A stretch of DNA of 32,795 bases from a virus (IMGVR_UViG_3300046002_002303:1-32795); one strand, 5' to 3'. Counted from the stretch's first letter, positions 1 through 7,524 are shown. Translations and numbers: made by a program. Notes: a model not told the origin generated them from the sequence alone.

Positions 1-289
1 GAGCTCGCCTTGCACCAGCGCTTTGACGCTGTTGAAGTCGGAGCTGGTCACGCTAGTCTCAGACAGCAAGTTGGCCAAGCCATTTGCGTGAATGATGATG
101 TTGCGGCCATCAGGTGGAACATTGTTTTTGTCCATTAAGCGCTTGGCTTCGCGCAGCTTGGTAATGTTCATGTTGGTGTCAGAGCCACCAATGTCATTGC
201 TGACTGTCAAGCTGGTGCTAGATGCAGCAAGTGCGTCCAGAATCATCTGATCTTGGCGACGGCCCATAGCGCCAGCAACAACTTGTACG
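1..289. repeat. Left copy of divergent terminal overlap
   Basis: This segment aligns without gaps to 32507-32795, with 24 differences counted by eye. Most are silent; about four codons change (for example ALAASS versus ALTASS, and SNDIGG versus ANSIGG). True direct terminal repeats of one genome are normally identical. The pattern therefore fits a circular or permuted genome whose assembly ends came from two strain variants, or else a tandem capsid-gene duplication. Confidence 0.85.
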
Positions 290-588
290 AGCTCTTGACG
301 CTCATCAAAATTGACCTTGGCTTGGCTGAAAATGTCAGAGTACTCTGCTGCGTTGTAATCAGCCAAAGTCAAAGTGACTGAGCTAAATGCAACATTCAGA
401 GGTGTGACATCGGTTTGGGGAACGCGAATAGTTGCGACACCCTTGCCTACTTTGGGGAACTTAACAGTTGAACCTTCGACTCCACGACGCTGGCGAACCG
501 CCGGAACCAACTTTGCCATACCTTGGTAGGCTTGTTTGACTTCCGCGTCGAAGAGAGTAACGAAGGCATTGCTTAAAGAAATGCTCAT
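1..588 (-). CDS. Major capsid protein, N-terminal part (cut by window edge)
   Basis: This is the first 196 codons of the coat protein that builds the icosahedral head. The ATG at 588 has GAGG a few bases upstream, and the frame is open to base 1. The N-terminus reads MSISLSNAFVTLFDAEVKQA and continues with a segment rich in VPQTDVTP and LADYNAAEYSDIF, as in podovirus coat proteins of the HK97 fold. Bases 1-289 match 32507-32795 at about 92% in the same frame, so the missing C-terminus is almost certainly the piece at 32252-32506, giving 280 residues in total. It lies after the scaffold gene but behind a terminator, so it probably has its own transcript. The coat identity is well supported by position; the fold is inferred. 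Confidence 0.82.
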   Translation of the reverse strand, partial: MSISLSNAFVTLFDAEVKQAYQGMAKLVPAVRQRRGVEGSTVKFPKVGKGVATIRVPQTDVTPLNVAFSSVTLTLADYNAAEYSDIFSQAKVNFDERQELVQVVAGAMGRRQDQMILDALAASSTSLTVSNDIGGSDTNMNITKLREAKRLMDKNNVPPDGRNIIIHANGLANLLSETSVTSSDFNSVKALVQGEL

Positions 589-731
589 TTGGATACCTCA
601 TTCGGTTGTTGAAAAAACAGGGTTCTCGCGACGGTGAGCCTAAAAATTAGGGCCGAATGCTTGCTGGTATCGCCAGCCAATCGTCAGCATCCACTGCGGT
701 AAGGGTCGGTTGCCCGGTGGGCCTTGGCCGG

Positions 732-758
732 ATTGTATGACTTTTTTGACAAAAGCAA
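732..758 (-). promoter_or_regulatory. Possible promoter for the capsid transcription unit
   Basis: Reading leftward, TTGCTT (758-753) and TACAAT (737-732) are separated by 15 bp, just downstream of the strong terminator at 781-806. The spacing is shorter than the sigma70 optimum, so this is a weak call. Some promoter is expected here, because the terminator would otherwise cut the capsid gene off from the upstream head genes. The remaining stretch to the capsid ATG would be a leader of roughly 135 nt with no convincing gene. Confidence 0.3.
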
Positions 759-780
759 TAGGGGGGCTTGACTGTTGTAC

Positions 781-806
781 AAAAAAGACCCAGCCGAAGC
801 TGGGTC
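781..806 (-). terminator. Rho-independent terminator between scaffold and capsid genes
   Basis: On the minus strand a perfect 8-bp stem GACCCAGC/GCTGGGTC (806-799 and 794-787) closes a TTCG tetraloop and is followed at once by six T residues (786-781). This is a textbook intrinsic terminator. It sits 28 bp after the scaffold stop codon and ends the terminase-to-scaffold transcript before the capsid gene. Confidence 0.93.
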
Positions 807-833
807 AAAGGGCAACTGCTTGCCTTGGAGAGA

Positions 834-1619
834 TTATTTAAAACTTGCTTGAAACATCTTTTCGACCTTGGTGCGGTAGCCGGGGTCGGTCTTGTAGCGT
901 GGATCGTTGACCATTTGATAGAGCTCATCCTTGCTGGGTGCGCCTTCAAGCGGTGCGCTCTGGGTTGGCACCCTGCCCTCATAGGCCTCGCGCACCTTCA
1001 TTAGAGCGGTGATGCCGCGAGCGGTGCCGCCCATAATTTTGAATTCCTCGAAATCATCTTTTGACCAGACACCCTTGTTGACCAAGCCGCGAGCCCAGTC
1101 AACCATGCCGTTCACGATTGCGCCACCGTTGGGGCCCAGCTGCTTCATCTCCACAGCCGGGTCAACCATGTCGCCTTGCATCAACTCACGCGCTTGGGTT
1201 TGCAAGTTGCCAACCAAGTCATCAAATGCAGCCTGCGACAGACTGTTGTCCTTTGCCCATGTGGCCAAGGTAGACGCAATGGGGTTGGTTTCGGCCTCTT
1301 CGCCAAAGGCTTTGAGGTCGTATTTGCCATCAGCTGGCGCTTTATGTTTCCCTTGGCTGATTTGCTTGCGCAGATCCGACCAAGATTTTGCAATGCCTTC
1401 TAGGTCGGGCTCGTTGGAGTCCTTCTTCCAGAAGTTTTCTGGCCAAAAGTCTGGCCGCTCCAAGGGATCATCGGGCTCAGACGCAGCCAATGCATCTGGC
1501 GCAACGGCTTTGTGGTCAATCTCTACGGCTTGTGGATTGGTCGGGGTGGTTTGGTCATTCACTTGCACGTTGTCAAGTAGGCCGGTTCCACCGGGCTCGA
1601 CGGTTGCTGTGTCGTTCAT
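834..1619 (-). CDS. Capsid assembly scaffolding protein (T7 gp9-like)
   Basis: The 261-residue acidic protein is predicted to guide coat assembly and leave the head before packaging. The N-terminal 75 residues are low-complexity and acidic. The middle is helical (DNSLSQAAFDDLVGNLQTQA). The C-terminus contains KDELYQMVNDPRYKTDPGYR followed by a basic helix, the typical coat-binding end of podovirus scaffolds. The start at 1619 overlaps the upstream stop as ATGA and has AAGGA in front. It lies directly before the capsid gene, as in T7, but a terminator separates the two. Confidence 0.88.
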   Translation of the reverse strand: MNDTATVEPGGTGLLDNVQVNDQTTPTNPQAVEIDHKAVAPDALAASEPDDPLERPDFWPENFWKKDSNEPDLEGIAKSWSDLRKQISQGKHKAPADGKYDLKAFGEEAETNPIASTLATWAKDNSLSQAAFDDLVGNLQTQARELMQGDMVDPAVEMKQLGPNGGAIVNGMVDWARGLVNKGVWSKDDFEEFKIMGGTARGITALMKVREAYEGRVPTQSAPLEGAPSKDELYQMVNDPRYKTDPGYRTKVEKMFQASFK

Positions 1620-1879
1620 AGTTTCCTTGCTGAGTTAATCCGCACCAAAATGTCCCTCACCACTGTCCTTTGCCCTTCAGCAAAGAACGCGTGAGAAGGG
1701 TCTGTGCCCGGCACGGCGATGGGCACATTCACATACATGTGCTGCAACCATTGCAGCAGCTTCTGGCCATCTTCTGAGCCAAACACCCGCAGCGTCAGCT
1801 TGGCCAAGTCTTCTCGTTTTTGGTCAACCTCGCGGATATCGCTTGGCTGGCCAATGGCTTCTAATTCTTCCCAAGACAT
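1616..1879 (-). CDS. Bbp19-like virion structural protein
   Basis: The 87-residue protein resembles the Bbp19 family of small head-region proteins found between portal and scaffold in podoviruses. Visible family features are a central FGSEDGQKLLQWLQHMYV helix and the later segment DPSHAFFAEGQRTVVRDI. It ends with a 4-bp ATGA overlap into the scaffold gene, so translation is probably coupled. The exact role of this family is not known; a minor virion or assembly role is inferred from its position. Confidence 0.7.
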   Translation of the reverse strand: MSWEELEAIGQPSDIREVDQKREDLAKLTLRVFGSEDGQKLLQWLQHMYVNVPIAVPGTDPSHAFFAEGQRTVVRDILVRINSARKL

Positions 1880-1881
1880 AG

Positions 1882-2283
1882 CTATTCCTCTAACTTGTTA
1901 TTCATCAATAAAGGTCTCTTTATTGATCTTGGGGTTAATGAAATACCAAGTTTATTTTCCGCCTCTTCCTTACTTGTTATTCCTAAAGAATCTGGATTTT
2001 TACCTGTCTCACGCATAAAATATTCTTTCCAAGCAGTAGGATGCTTTTCTGACTTTAGAGGCATGTCATCTTCTGTCGTTGATGGCCAATGATATTTATC
2101 TTTATCAAAAGGATCTCGCTCAGGCTTAATCCCGCTTTTCCAAGCTAAACGATAGTCATAGTCTTCTATATTTAAATCTGGCTCTTCGTTATAATCCTTA
2201 ACAAATTCTTTAAACCAGTCTGTTTTTCTAATCCATATTTGGAAATCATTTTCTTCTGTTTCGTCTAGTTTTAAGAGTTCCAT
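1882..2283 (-). CDS. Conserved phage protein of unknown function, AT-rich
   Basis: The 133-residue protein is acidic and rich in aromatic residues, with segments such as DYDYRLAWKSGIKPERDPFD and KYHWPS that recall small proteins found near portal genes in podoviruses. I cannot assign a function. Its start overlaps the portal stop by one base (TAATG), and 2 bp separate its stop from the next start. The DNA is clearly richer in A and T than the genes on both sides, which suggests recent acquisition from another source although the operon spacing is tight. Confidence 0.72.
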   Translation of the reverse strand: MELLKLDETEENDFQIWIRKTDWFKEFVKDYNEEPDLNIEDYDYRLAWKSGIKPERDPFDKDKYHWPSTTEDDMPLKSEKHPTAWKEYFMRETGKNPDSLGITSKEEAENKLGISLTPRSIKRPLLMNNKLEE

Positions 2284-3899
2284 TACATGACTCCCTCTGG
2301 TGCTGGTAGTGCTTGCATACCGGCACCAGCTTGGGCCTGCATGGCCATAGCTTGTGCGATAGCTTGCTGCTGTTGTTGATTGCGCATCTCTTCCATAAGC
2401 ACGGCTCGCTCGGCTGCGGTGTTGCGCACGGCTGCAGGCACGCCCAGCTTGTCGGCAAGGTAGTCCACCAGAATGTCGGTCTTGATGACCAGCTGGCCGT
2501 CGGTGCCCAAGCTCTGAGCAATTTGCATGTACTGCATGATGGAGTTGACTTCCTCCATGTTTTGCGCCATGGCCAGCGGGGCCACTGGGGTAACCTTGAC
2601 TTCCAGCCCGTTGACCCGCAGCGGCATGTCGATCAGGCCACGCTCATCCATGACTTCCAAGATCTTGGCCGTGACGGGGATCATGGTCTCGTTGATCAAG
2701 CGGCCAAAGGCAGAGCCAAGGTTCTGGGCCAGCTCCTTCATGCGCTCGACAATCTCGGTGGCAGACCGTGCAGACATGTTGTCGGGTGGCAGCGACTCAT
2801 CCAGCAAGATCCGCTTAATACTTGCCGTCATGTCGTTGATCACCAGCTGGCTGATATTGAAGTCGCCAGAGCGGGGCAGAGCCAGCAGGGCAGGGCCTTG
2901 GGATCCACCATTGCGAGCCACTGGGATAATGGCACCCGGCACAATCTTGACAGTGTTGGGGTTAAGCACACCGTCGTCTGCCGCTGTATATACACCAGCC
3001 ACGGCCAGCGATGCGTTCTTGAGCAGCAGCTCTTTGACCTTGTTCAGCGTCTTGATGTCGGGCAGGGCAGTCATCAATGGGCCACGGCCATAGATCTCGC
3101 CAGCCACCTTCATGTACCGGCTGATCACCCACGGACTCATCTTGCGACGGCGGTAGACAATCTCAGTCTTAGATACCTTGTCGATAACGTGGTAACAGTA
3201 GTCGCCACGCTTGTGGTCATAGATCGTGGCCTCAAGCAACTCAATGTCATCAGTCGGCTTGTTCTCTATGCGGCGCTTTAGATCGTCTGATATCTCGGCA
3301 TCTGGCCACTGGCGCTGGATGGACTCACCCTTCATACGCATGCGGCGGTAGACATTGTCCACTTGGCCGTTGGCACCCTCTTCATAGCTCACCAAGAACA
3401 GGGGCACGGGGATGAAGTTGAGCGGCTGCACATCGTCGCCGGGCTGCACCATCATGCAGGCGGTGCCTACCGCCAGATCCAGCAAAAACTCGCCCATGGC
3501 GATGTCAAAGTTGGACTGGTTCAGCATGGTGAACATCTTTTCTTGGTAGACCTCAAGCACGGCTTGGGCTTGCTGACGGCGATCAGGTGGAATGTCCGAG
3601 CCAGCCTCTAGCTTGGCCCACTTGCGCTGGGGCGGGAAGACTACAGACTGCAGCCGGTTGGCAAAGCGCTGGGTAGAGTTGATGGCGGTCGAGTCAAAGA
3701 CGCGCTGCATCTTCTTAGATCCAGTCGCGCCGCCTTCCCACACGCCATATAGCTGGCGCTGGGGCAAGGCAAATTCGTAGGCATCTTGGTAGAGTTGCTG
3801 GAATTCATCCTTCTTGGCTTGGGCGGCGGTTTGCCGTTTCAAGATCTGCTCTGGTGTCAGGCGCATACCGCCGGGTGTATTCTTGTCGTATTCCATCAT
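2283..3899 (-). CDS. Portal protein (head-tail connector, T7 gp8-like)
   Basis: The 538-residue protein forms the dodecameric ring at the packaging vertex. It starts MMEYDKNTPGG at 3899, where TGATG overlaps the upstream stop and AAAGGA lies in front; the open frame extends 32 codons further upstream but that part is just the neighbour's shadow. Portal features in order are RFANRLQSVVFPP near residue 75, the WAKLEAG segment, DLAVGTACMMVQPG, YGRGPLMTALPDIKTLNKVK and SARSATEIVERMKE. The C-terminal 40 residues are rich in Gln, Ala and Met. It follows the terminase and small head genes. Confidence 0.93.
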   Translation of the reverse strand: MMEYDKNTPGGMRLTPEQILKRQTAAQAKKDEFQQLYQDAYEFALPQRQLYGVWEGGATGSKKMQRVFDSTAINSTQRFANRLQSVVFPPQRKWAKLEAGSDIPPDRRQQAQAVLEVYQEKMFTMLNQSNFDIAMGEFLLDLAVGTACMMVQPGDDVQPLNFIPVPLFLVSYEEGANGQVDNVYRRMRMKGESIQRQWPDAEISDDLKRRIENKPTDDIELLEATIYDHKRGDYCYHVIDKVSKTEIVYRRRKMSPWVISRYMKVAGEIYGRGPLMTALPDIKTLNKVKELLLKNASLAVAGVYTAADDGVLNPNTVKIVPGAIIPVARNGGSQGPALLALPRSGDFNISQLVINDMTASIKRILLDESLPPDNMSARSATEIVERMKELAQNLGSAFGRLINETMIPVTAKILEVMDERGLIDMPLRVNGLEVKVTPVAPLAMAQNMEEVNSIMQYMQIAQSLGTDGQLVIKTDILVDYLADKLGVPAAVRNTAAERAVLMEEMRNQQQQQAIAQAMAMQAQAGAGMQALPAPEGVM

Positions 3900-4222
3900 C
3901 AATCCTTTTGCAATTCGTACTTTTCCAACATGTTGCGGCCTTTGGCTGCCAGCCTTGCAGCTGCGCCAGCTGTGCGCGGCACCGGCTCGCCCCACGCATT
4001 GGCTGCCAGCGCCAGCCGGGTTGGCTTGCCCTTGTCATCCACCAGTGGGCCACTTGGGTTGGTGTAGAAACGGGTCAGGAATGATCCCTTGCGACGCAGC
4101 GCTTGGCCTACTGGGCTCTTGTCTTTGACACCCGGCTGTAGGTTTTCGCTTTCACCAGAGCGCTCAAACTTGCGCCGACCGGCTTCGGTCAGGCCACCCT
4201 CTGGATCCTTGTATTTGCTCAC
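3899..4222 (-). CDS. DUF6321-like phage protein
   Basis: The 107-residue basic protein carries GGLTEAGRRKFERSGESENL near the start, then RRKGSFLTRFYTNPSGPL and RLALAANAWGEPVP. This pattern matches the DUF6321 family as I remember it, found in phages next to portal and terminase genes. The start codon is GTG at 4222, overlapping the upstream stop as GTGA. Function is unknown; the high content of Arg and Lys would allow DNA contact, which is only a guess. Confidence 0.72.
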   Translation of the reverse strand: MSKYKDPEGGLTEAGRRKFERSGESENLQPGVKDKSPVGQALRRKGSFLTRFYTNPSGPLVDDKGKPTRLALAANAWGEPVPRTAGAAARLAAKGRNMLEKYELQKD

Positions 4223-4377
4223 TTCTTTTCTCGCGCCGCAGCCATGTTGTCAACCAAGTTGGGGTATGGTCTGCCAGCTTTTGCGGCACGCCGCATGGCG
4301 TTGCGCTTCTCGGCTGATGACATTTCCTTTGGCTTACCAAGATCTTTGGGCCGAGGCTTGTCCCAGACCTCTTTCAC
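4219..4377 (-). CDS. Small basic protein of unknown function (52 aa)
   Basis: The short gene runs from a GTG at 4377 to a TGA at 4219. It has an AAGGA site in front and GTGA overlaps at both ends, so it forms part of the coupled chain. The peptide begins MKEVWDKPRPKDLGKPKEMS and contains SAEKRNAMRRAAKAGRPYPN, a basic helix followed by a short tail. The overlap pattern and sensible composition make it a likely real gene. I do not recognise the family. Confidence 0.6.
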   Translation of the reverse strand: MKEVWDKPRPKDLGKPKEMSSAEKRNAMRRAAKAGRPYPNLVDNMAAAREKK

Positions 4378-4541
4378 TTCTTTTCCTTGCCAGCTTTAGA
4401 CATGGCAATGGCCACGGCTTGCTTTGGGTTTGTGACCTTGTCGCCACTTGAGCTTTTCAGCTGACCAGCCTTGTATTCGCGCATGGTCTTGGCGACTTTG
4501 TCTTTCATCTTGCTTGATTTATCGTCATAGTGTCCGGGCAT
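4374..4541 (-). CDS. DUF6496-like small protein (55 aa)
   Basis: The ATG at 4541 overlaps the preceding stop as TGATG, and the end overlaps the next GTG start. The peptide contains KMKDKVAKTMREYKAGQLKS followed by SSGDKVTNPKQAVAIAMSKA, the core of the DUF6496 family of short phage and bacterial proteins. It is strongly basic. Its role is unknown, though family members often occur among head or packaging genes. The family match is from memory, with good agreement over most of its length. Confidence 0.72.
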   Translation of the reverse strand: MPGHYDDKSSKMKDKVAKTMREYKAGQLKSSSGDKVTNPKQAVAIAMSKAGKEKK

Positions 4542-5143
4542 CATTCAGCTCCTTTTAACATTGGTCGGGTCATCTTGCGGGAAACGGCACCAAGCCTTGC
4601 GGCGCGGCGCTCGCCCACCTCTCGTTTGAATGTGCTCTCGGCTGCGGTGCGCTTTGTGCCGAACTCACCTTCGTCAAACTTCTCTATCTCTGGCGCAACC
4701 GGCGCGGTTGGCAGCGTGGGCGCTTTTTCGGTGAACGTCGGTATAGGCTTTGGCTCGTAGTAGGTGTAGGGCTCGCGCTTGGTTTCATAGCCAGCAAGGC
4801 CGAACAGACCATACCTTGGCTTCTTGGTTTCTTTGATGCCAGTGCGTTCAGTGACAGGATTCTTTTCAAGCTCAGCCAGCGTGGCGGTGTATTCGTCCAG
4901 CTTCTTTTGGTAGGCAGTCTTTTGAGTTTCGTAAGCAGGCAGCAGCGACTCTTTGTATGTAGCCATCTGAGCTTCAAACGGCTTCATCTTCTCGGCCACG
5001 CCAGCTTGGTAGCCGGTGAATGCTGTTTGGTACTCGCCGGTCAGCGCATCAATGTTGGCTTTGTACTGCTTGGCCAGCCGGTCAATGTCGGATGTTTTGC
5101 GCCGGGCGATCTGGCGTTGTTTGAATTGGGGCAGTGTGGCCAT
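4541..5143 (-). CDS. Coiled-coil phage protein of unknown function
   Basis: The 200-residue protein has a long amphipathic helical region over residues 10-100 with many Lys, Gln and Ala, then a Pro- and Tyr-rich stretch (YETKREPYTYYEPKPIPTF), and a basic C-terminus. No signal peptide or membrane span is visible. It starts at 5143 in a TAATG overlap with the gene before it and ends in TGATG. Placement between terminase and portal suggests a virion or assembly protein. I do not recognise the family. Confidence 0.68.
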   Translation of the reverse strand: MATLPQFKQRQIARRKTSDIDRLAKQYKANIDALTGEYQTAFTGYQAGVAEKMKPFEAQMATYKESLLPAYETQKTAYQKKLDEYTATLAELEKNPVTERTGIKETKKPRYGLFGLAGYETKREPYTYYEPKPIPTFTEKAPTLPTAPVAPEIEKFDEGEFGTKRTAAESTFKREVGERRAARLGAVSRKMTRPMLKGAE

Positions 5144-5592
5144 TACTGGATCCTCATGCCTGCGCTGCCTAGATCCATGCCCATGCCAAGCTCTGCATCC
5201 ATGCGCTCGCCTGAGAGCAAAGATCTGCGACCACCACGGGTGCGAGCTCTGAGCGCAGATGCTTCTGCAGCTGCAGCTTTACGGCGCTCTTCGTCTGCAG
5301 CGGCCTGCACTTCCTTGGCTTTGTTCTCCATCTCCAGCTTGTTGGTCTGGTAGTTTTGCTGAGATGTCGCAAACTGTTCGCGAGCGATGTTGGCTTGCTG
5401 CTCAAGGGACGCGCCTTGCTTGGCATACTCAGCGGTTTGCTTGCCCAGCTCAAGTCGCATGGCTGCTTGGTCGGAAGCCTGCTGCGCCAGCATGGTGCGC
5501 TGGTCTGATTCAGCTTGTTGGCGTGATTTACGCGCCTCGCTGGCGGTATAGGCAGAACTCAAAAGAATAGCGCCAGCAATATAAAACGGCAT
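5143..5592 (-). CDS. Phage protein with N-terminal membrane segment and coiled coil
   Basis: The 149-residue protein begins with a hydrophobic stretch (FYIAGAILLSSAY, residues 3-15), followed by about 90 residues of Gln- and Ala-rich coiled coil, and ends with RARTRGGRRSLLSGERMDAE and a Gly/Met tail. The RGGRRSLL motif is common in small virion-associated proteins of podoviruses. The start at 5592 has a perfect GGAGG site. It may be a minor virion protein that meets the membrane at entry, but this is inference. Confidence 0.68.
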   Translation of the reverse strand: MPFYIAGAILLSSAYTASEARKSRQQAESDQRTMLAQQASDQAAMRLELGKQTAEYAKQGASLEQQANIAREQFATSQQNYQTNKLEMENKAKEVQAAADEERRKAAAAEASALRARTRGGRRSLLSGERMDAELGMGMDLGSAGMRIQ

Positions 5593-5594
5593 AG

Positions 5595-5906
5595 TTAACC
5601 TCCAATCAGAACTTCATCAATCTTGTCTGCATCTGTCTCTTGTGTTGCGTGGATACAGAACCAAACACTGTCTTCATGGGCCGTGATGGTGTGATGCTGG
5701 CCAGCAAGAATGTTGATACAGGCAGGTGCCTTGTATTCTGTCCTCACTCCTTCAACCTCCACCGTCACATCGCCCTTGGCCAAGATACTCAGATGATCGT
5801 AGGCATGCGCATGGCTGACCGCAAAATGCTTTGCTGGCAACAGCATCTGCTTTGCATACAAGCCAGCAGAAAAATGATGCACCACACCCAAATCAACTTC
5901 GATCAT
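5595..5906 (-). CDS. Cupin-fold protein
   Basis: The 103-residue protein is a single-domain cupin. The first cupin motif is seen as SHAHAYDHLSILAKG with histidines 32, 34 and 38, and the second as INILAGQHHTITAHE with histidines 71 and 72. These residues would bind a metal such as iron, manganese or zinc in a small beta barrel. The chosen start is the ATG at 5906; an in-frame TTG at 5912 is possible. No ribosome site is visible, and a candidate promoter ends only 9 bp upstream, so the message may be leaderless. Substrate and role are unknown. Confidence 0.78.
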   Translation of the reverse strand: MIEVDLGVVHHFSAGLYAKQMLLPAKHFAVSHAHAYDHLSILAKGDVTVEVEGVRTEYKAPACINILAGQHHTITAHEDSVWFCIHATQETDADKIDEVLIGG

Positions 5907-5915
5907 ATGCAAACG

Positions 5916-5943
5916 ATTCTAATGATGTTTGTACAAGGGGCAA
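5916..5943 (-). promoter_or_regulatory. Candidate sigma70 promoter before the cupin gene
   Basis: Reading leftward, TTGCCC (5943-5938) and TAGAAT (5921-5916) are separated by 16 bp within the 64-bp gap after the terminase gene. Transcription would begin at about 5909, almost at the cupin ATG. That agrees with the absence of a ribosome binding site. It would give the portal-scaffold block a promoter independent of the terminase. Confidence 0.4.
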
Positions 5944-5949
5944 TTACTG

Positions 5950-5966
5950 TATATCGTGGCGATATA
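5950..5966. promoter_or_regulatory. Operator-like palindrome next to the cupin promoter
   Basis: TATATCG and CGATATA form a perfect 7-bp inverted repeat around TGG in the non-coding gap after the terminase stop. On the minus strand it runs on into CGATATACA, then two bases, then AATTG. Nearly the same string lies in the divergent control region at 11892-11905, so both may bind the same regulator. Confidence 0.45.
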
Positions 5967-5970
5967 TAGC

Positions 5971-7524
5971 TCATGCAAACACATCGAAGTCGGTGCTGGC
6001 GCTGGACTGGCCCATGGGTCGGCCACCCAACTGGTGGGTGCGGGTCATTCGGTTGTATTCGCCGCCACCAAGCATCAGGTAGCCAAAGGAGTCACCAATG
6101 TGTGAGTGCTCGTTCTTGTTTGGCGCGTCCCGAAAGCGCTCTTGGCCAGCGCCGACCGCTATTCGCTTGAAGTGATAACCACCTGCAAGCGCTTTGCGCA
6201 GCAGCTTGCACTCGCGGTTGACAATGAGCCCCGGCTTGCCAGCAATAAGTCGCTGCATGGGCGCGGCAGAGGCCTCGCGGCGCACCTTGAAGTCGTTGCT
6301 GGCCGTAGGCTGAGCTCGCAGCCCCAAGGTTTTCAAGTGGTCAAAGGCGGTTGTCTCATAAATGGTTTCTCTGGCCATGCCTGCCGGGTCGCCCCAGACC
6401 AGAACTTGGTGATTTGGGTAACGCTGGTTCAGTTCAGCCAGCAGCTGGTGGCCAAAGCGCTCCAGTCCCATGTCAAAGGTCACGATTTCTTGGTGGATCA
6501 GCCACCTGCCGTTGGGCAAACGCTGTCCAATGGTGGCCGCTGGGGTCAATCCAAAGTCAAGCCCCACCTGTATGGGCACATTGGGCTCAATTTCAGTCTC
6601 ACCCGACATGGTTGAGTCCTCATACTCTGGCCAAACGGGCCTGCCTTCTTGCACATAGGTGTATTCGCCCCCGGCATAGCAGCGAATCCAGTCCAAATTT
6701 TTGCCAAGCAACATTTGCTGGTAGTAGCCGGGCGGCAGGTTGTGGATATTCTCGGCCTTGGGGTTGACCTTCCACCACTTGCCAGACGCAAAGATGTGAT
6801 CGTTGGCCTCTGGCATCTCAGGCAGGTTCTCAACGTCCACGGGCACCACGCCGCCGGGCTGCTTGAAGAACTTCCACGCATAGGCACCAGTCATCTTCTC
6901 CTTTTCAGCCATCCTGTGCCACCAATGGTCATCATCCATGGGGTTGGTATCCATCCAGATGCCGTGCCAAGTAGCCCCGCCATCGCGCTTGGTAGGATAA
7001 CGGCCAACCCGGTGGGTCAAGCCATCAATGACGGCCTTGGGCAGCTCACGCGCCTCGTTGACCCAAGCGCCTGTGAGCTCCAAAGACAACAACTTGCGCA
7101 CATCTTTGGGTTGATCAAGGGCAAGGAATATCACTTCGCAGTCAATGCCAGCTGCGCCCTCACGGGCAGGCAAGCGGATGTGGTGTGTGATGGGCGGTGT
7201 CCACAACATCGGCCCAAACGTGCCTTCTGGGAACAGGTCAAGCCATGTTTTGATGGTCGTTGTCTTCAGCATGGGGTAGCTGTTCCTGACAATCGCCCAG
7301 CGCGAATACCTGACGTTGTCAATAGGACTGGCCTTTTGCTGAACAGCTTTGATGAAGATCTTGGCTGCACACCCGTAGCTCTTGCCAGAGCCCACCGGCC
7401 CCATGATCCCCTGCACAAAGTTCTTGGACTGGATGAAGTCGTAGATCACTGGCGACTCGCTGAAGTCTAGGTTCAGACCGGCCATCGGCACGGTCTTGTC
7501 GCTCATCTCTTTGGTACGGCTCAT
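5971..7524 (-). CDS. terL: Terminase large subunit (packaging ATPase and nuclease)
   Basis: The 517-residue motor cuts concatemeric DNA and pumps it into the prohead through the portal. The ATPase domain shows a Walker A loop GPVGSGKS (residues 42-49) and a Walker B-like segment LTGAWVNEARE with acidic residues near 157-160. The RNase H-fold nuclease shows VGLDFGL (Asp 323), VWGDPAG (Asp 379) and HIGDSFGYLM (Asp 478). Length is normal for the family. It starts at 7524 with an ATGA overlap to the gene before it. The small subunit is two genes upstream. Confidence 0.95.
   Translation of the reverse strand: MSRTKEMSDKTVPMAGLNLDFSESPVIYDFIQSKNFVQGIMGPVGSGKSYGCAAKIFIKAVQQKASPIDNVRYSRWAIVRNSYPMLKTTTIKTWLDLFPEGTFGPMLWTPPITHHIRLPAREGAAGIDCEVIFLALDQPKDVRKLLSLELTGAWVNEARELPKAVIDGLTHRVGRYPTKRDGGATWHGIWMDTNPMDDDHWWHRMAEKEKMTGAYAWKFFKQPGGVVPVDVENLPEMPEANDHIFASGKWWKVNPKAENIHNLPPGYYQQMLLGKNLDWIRCYAGGEYTYVQEGRPVWPEYEDSTMSGETEIEPNVPIQVGLDFGLTPAATIGQRLPNGRWLIHQEIVTFDMGLERFGHQLLAELNQRYPNHQVLVWGDPAGMARETIYETTAFDHLKTLGLRAQPTASNDFKVRREASAAPMQRLIAGKPGLIVNRECKLLRKALAGGYHFKRIAVGAGQERFRDAPNKNEHSHIGDSFGYLMLGGGEYNRMTRTHQLGGRPMGQSSASTDFDVFA

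Noticed and set aside
647-780. Short open frames in the leader between terminator and capsid gene
   Set aside because: Two frames read as protein-like stretches up to stops near 645, but neither has a start codon with a ribosome site after the terminator, and the region must hold the capsid promoter and leader.
2313-3281. Long rightward frame opposite the portal gene
   Set aside because: It is the antisense shadow of portal; the peptide is His/Gln-rich with no recognisable domain and no ribosome site.
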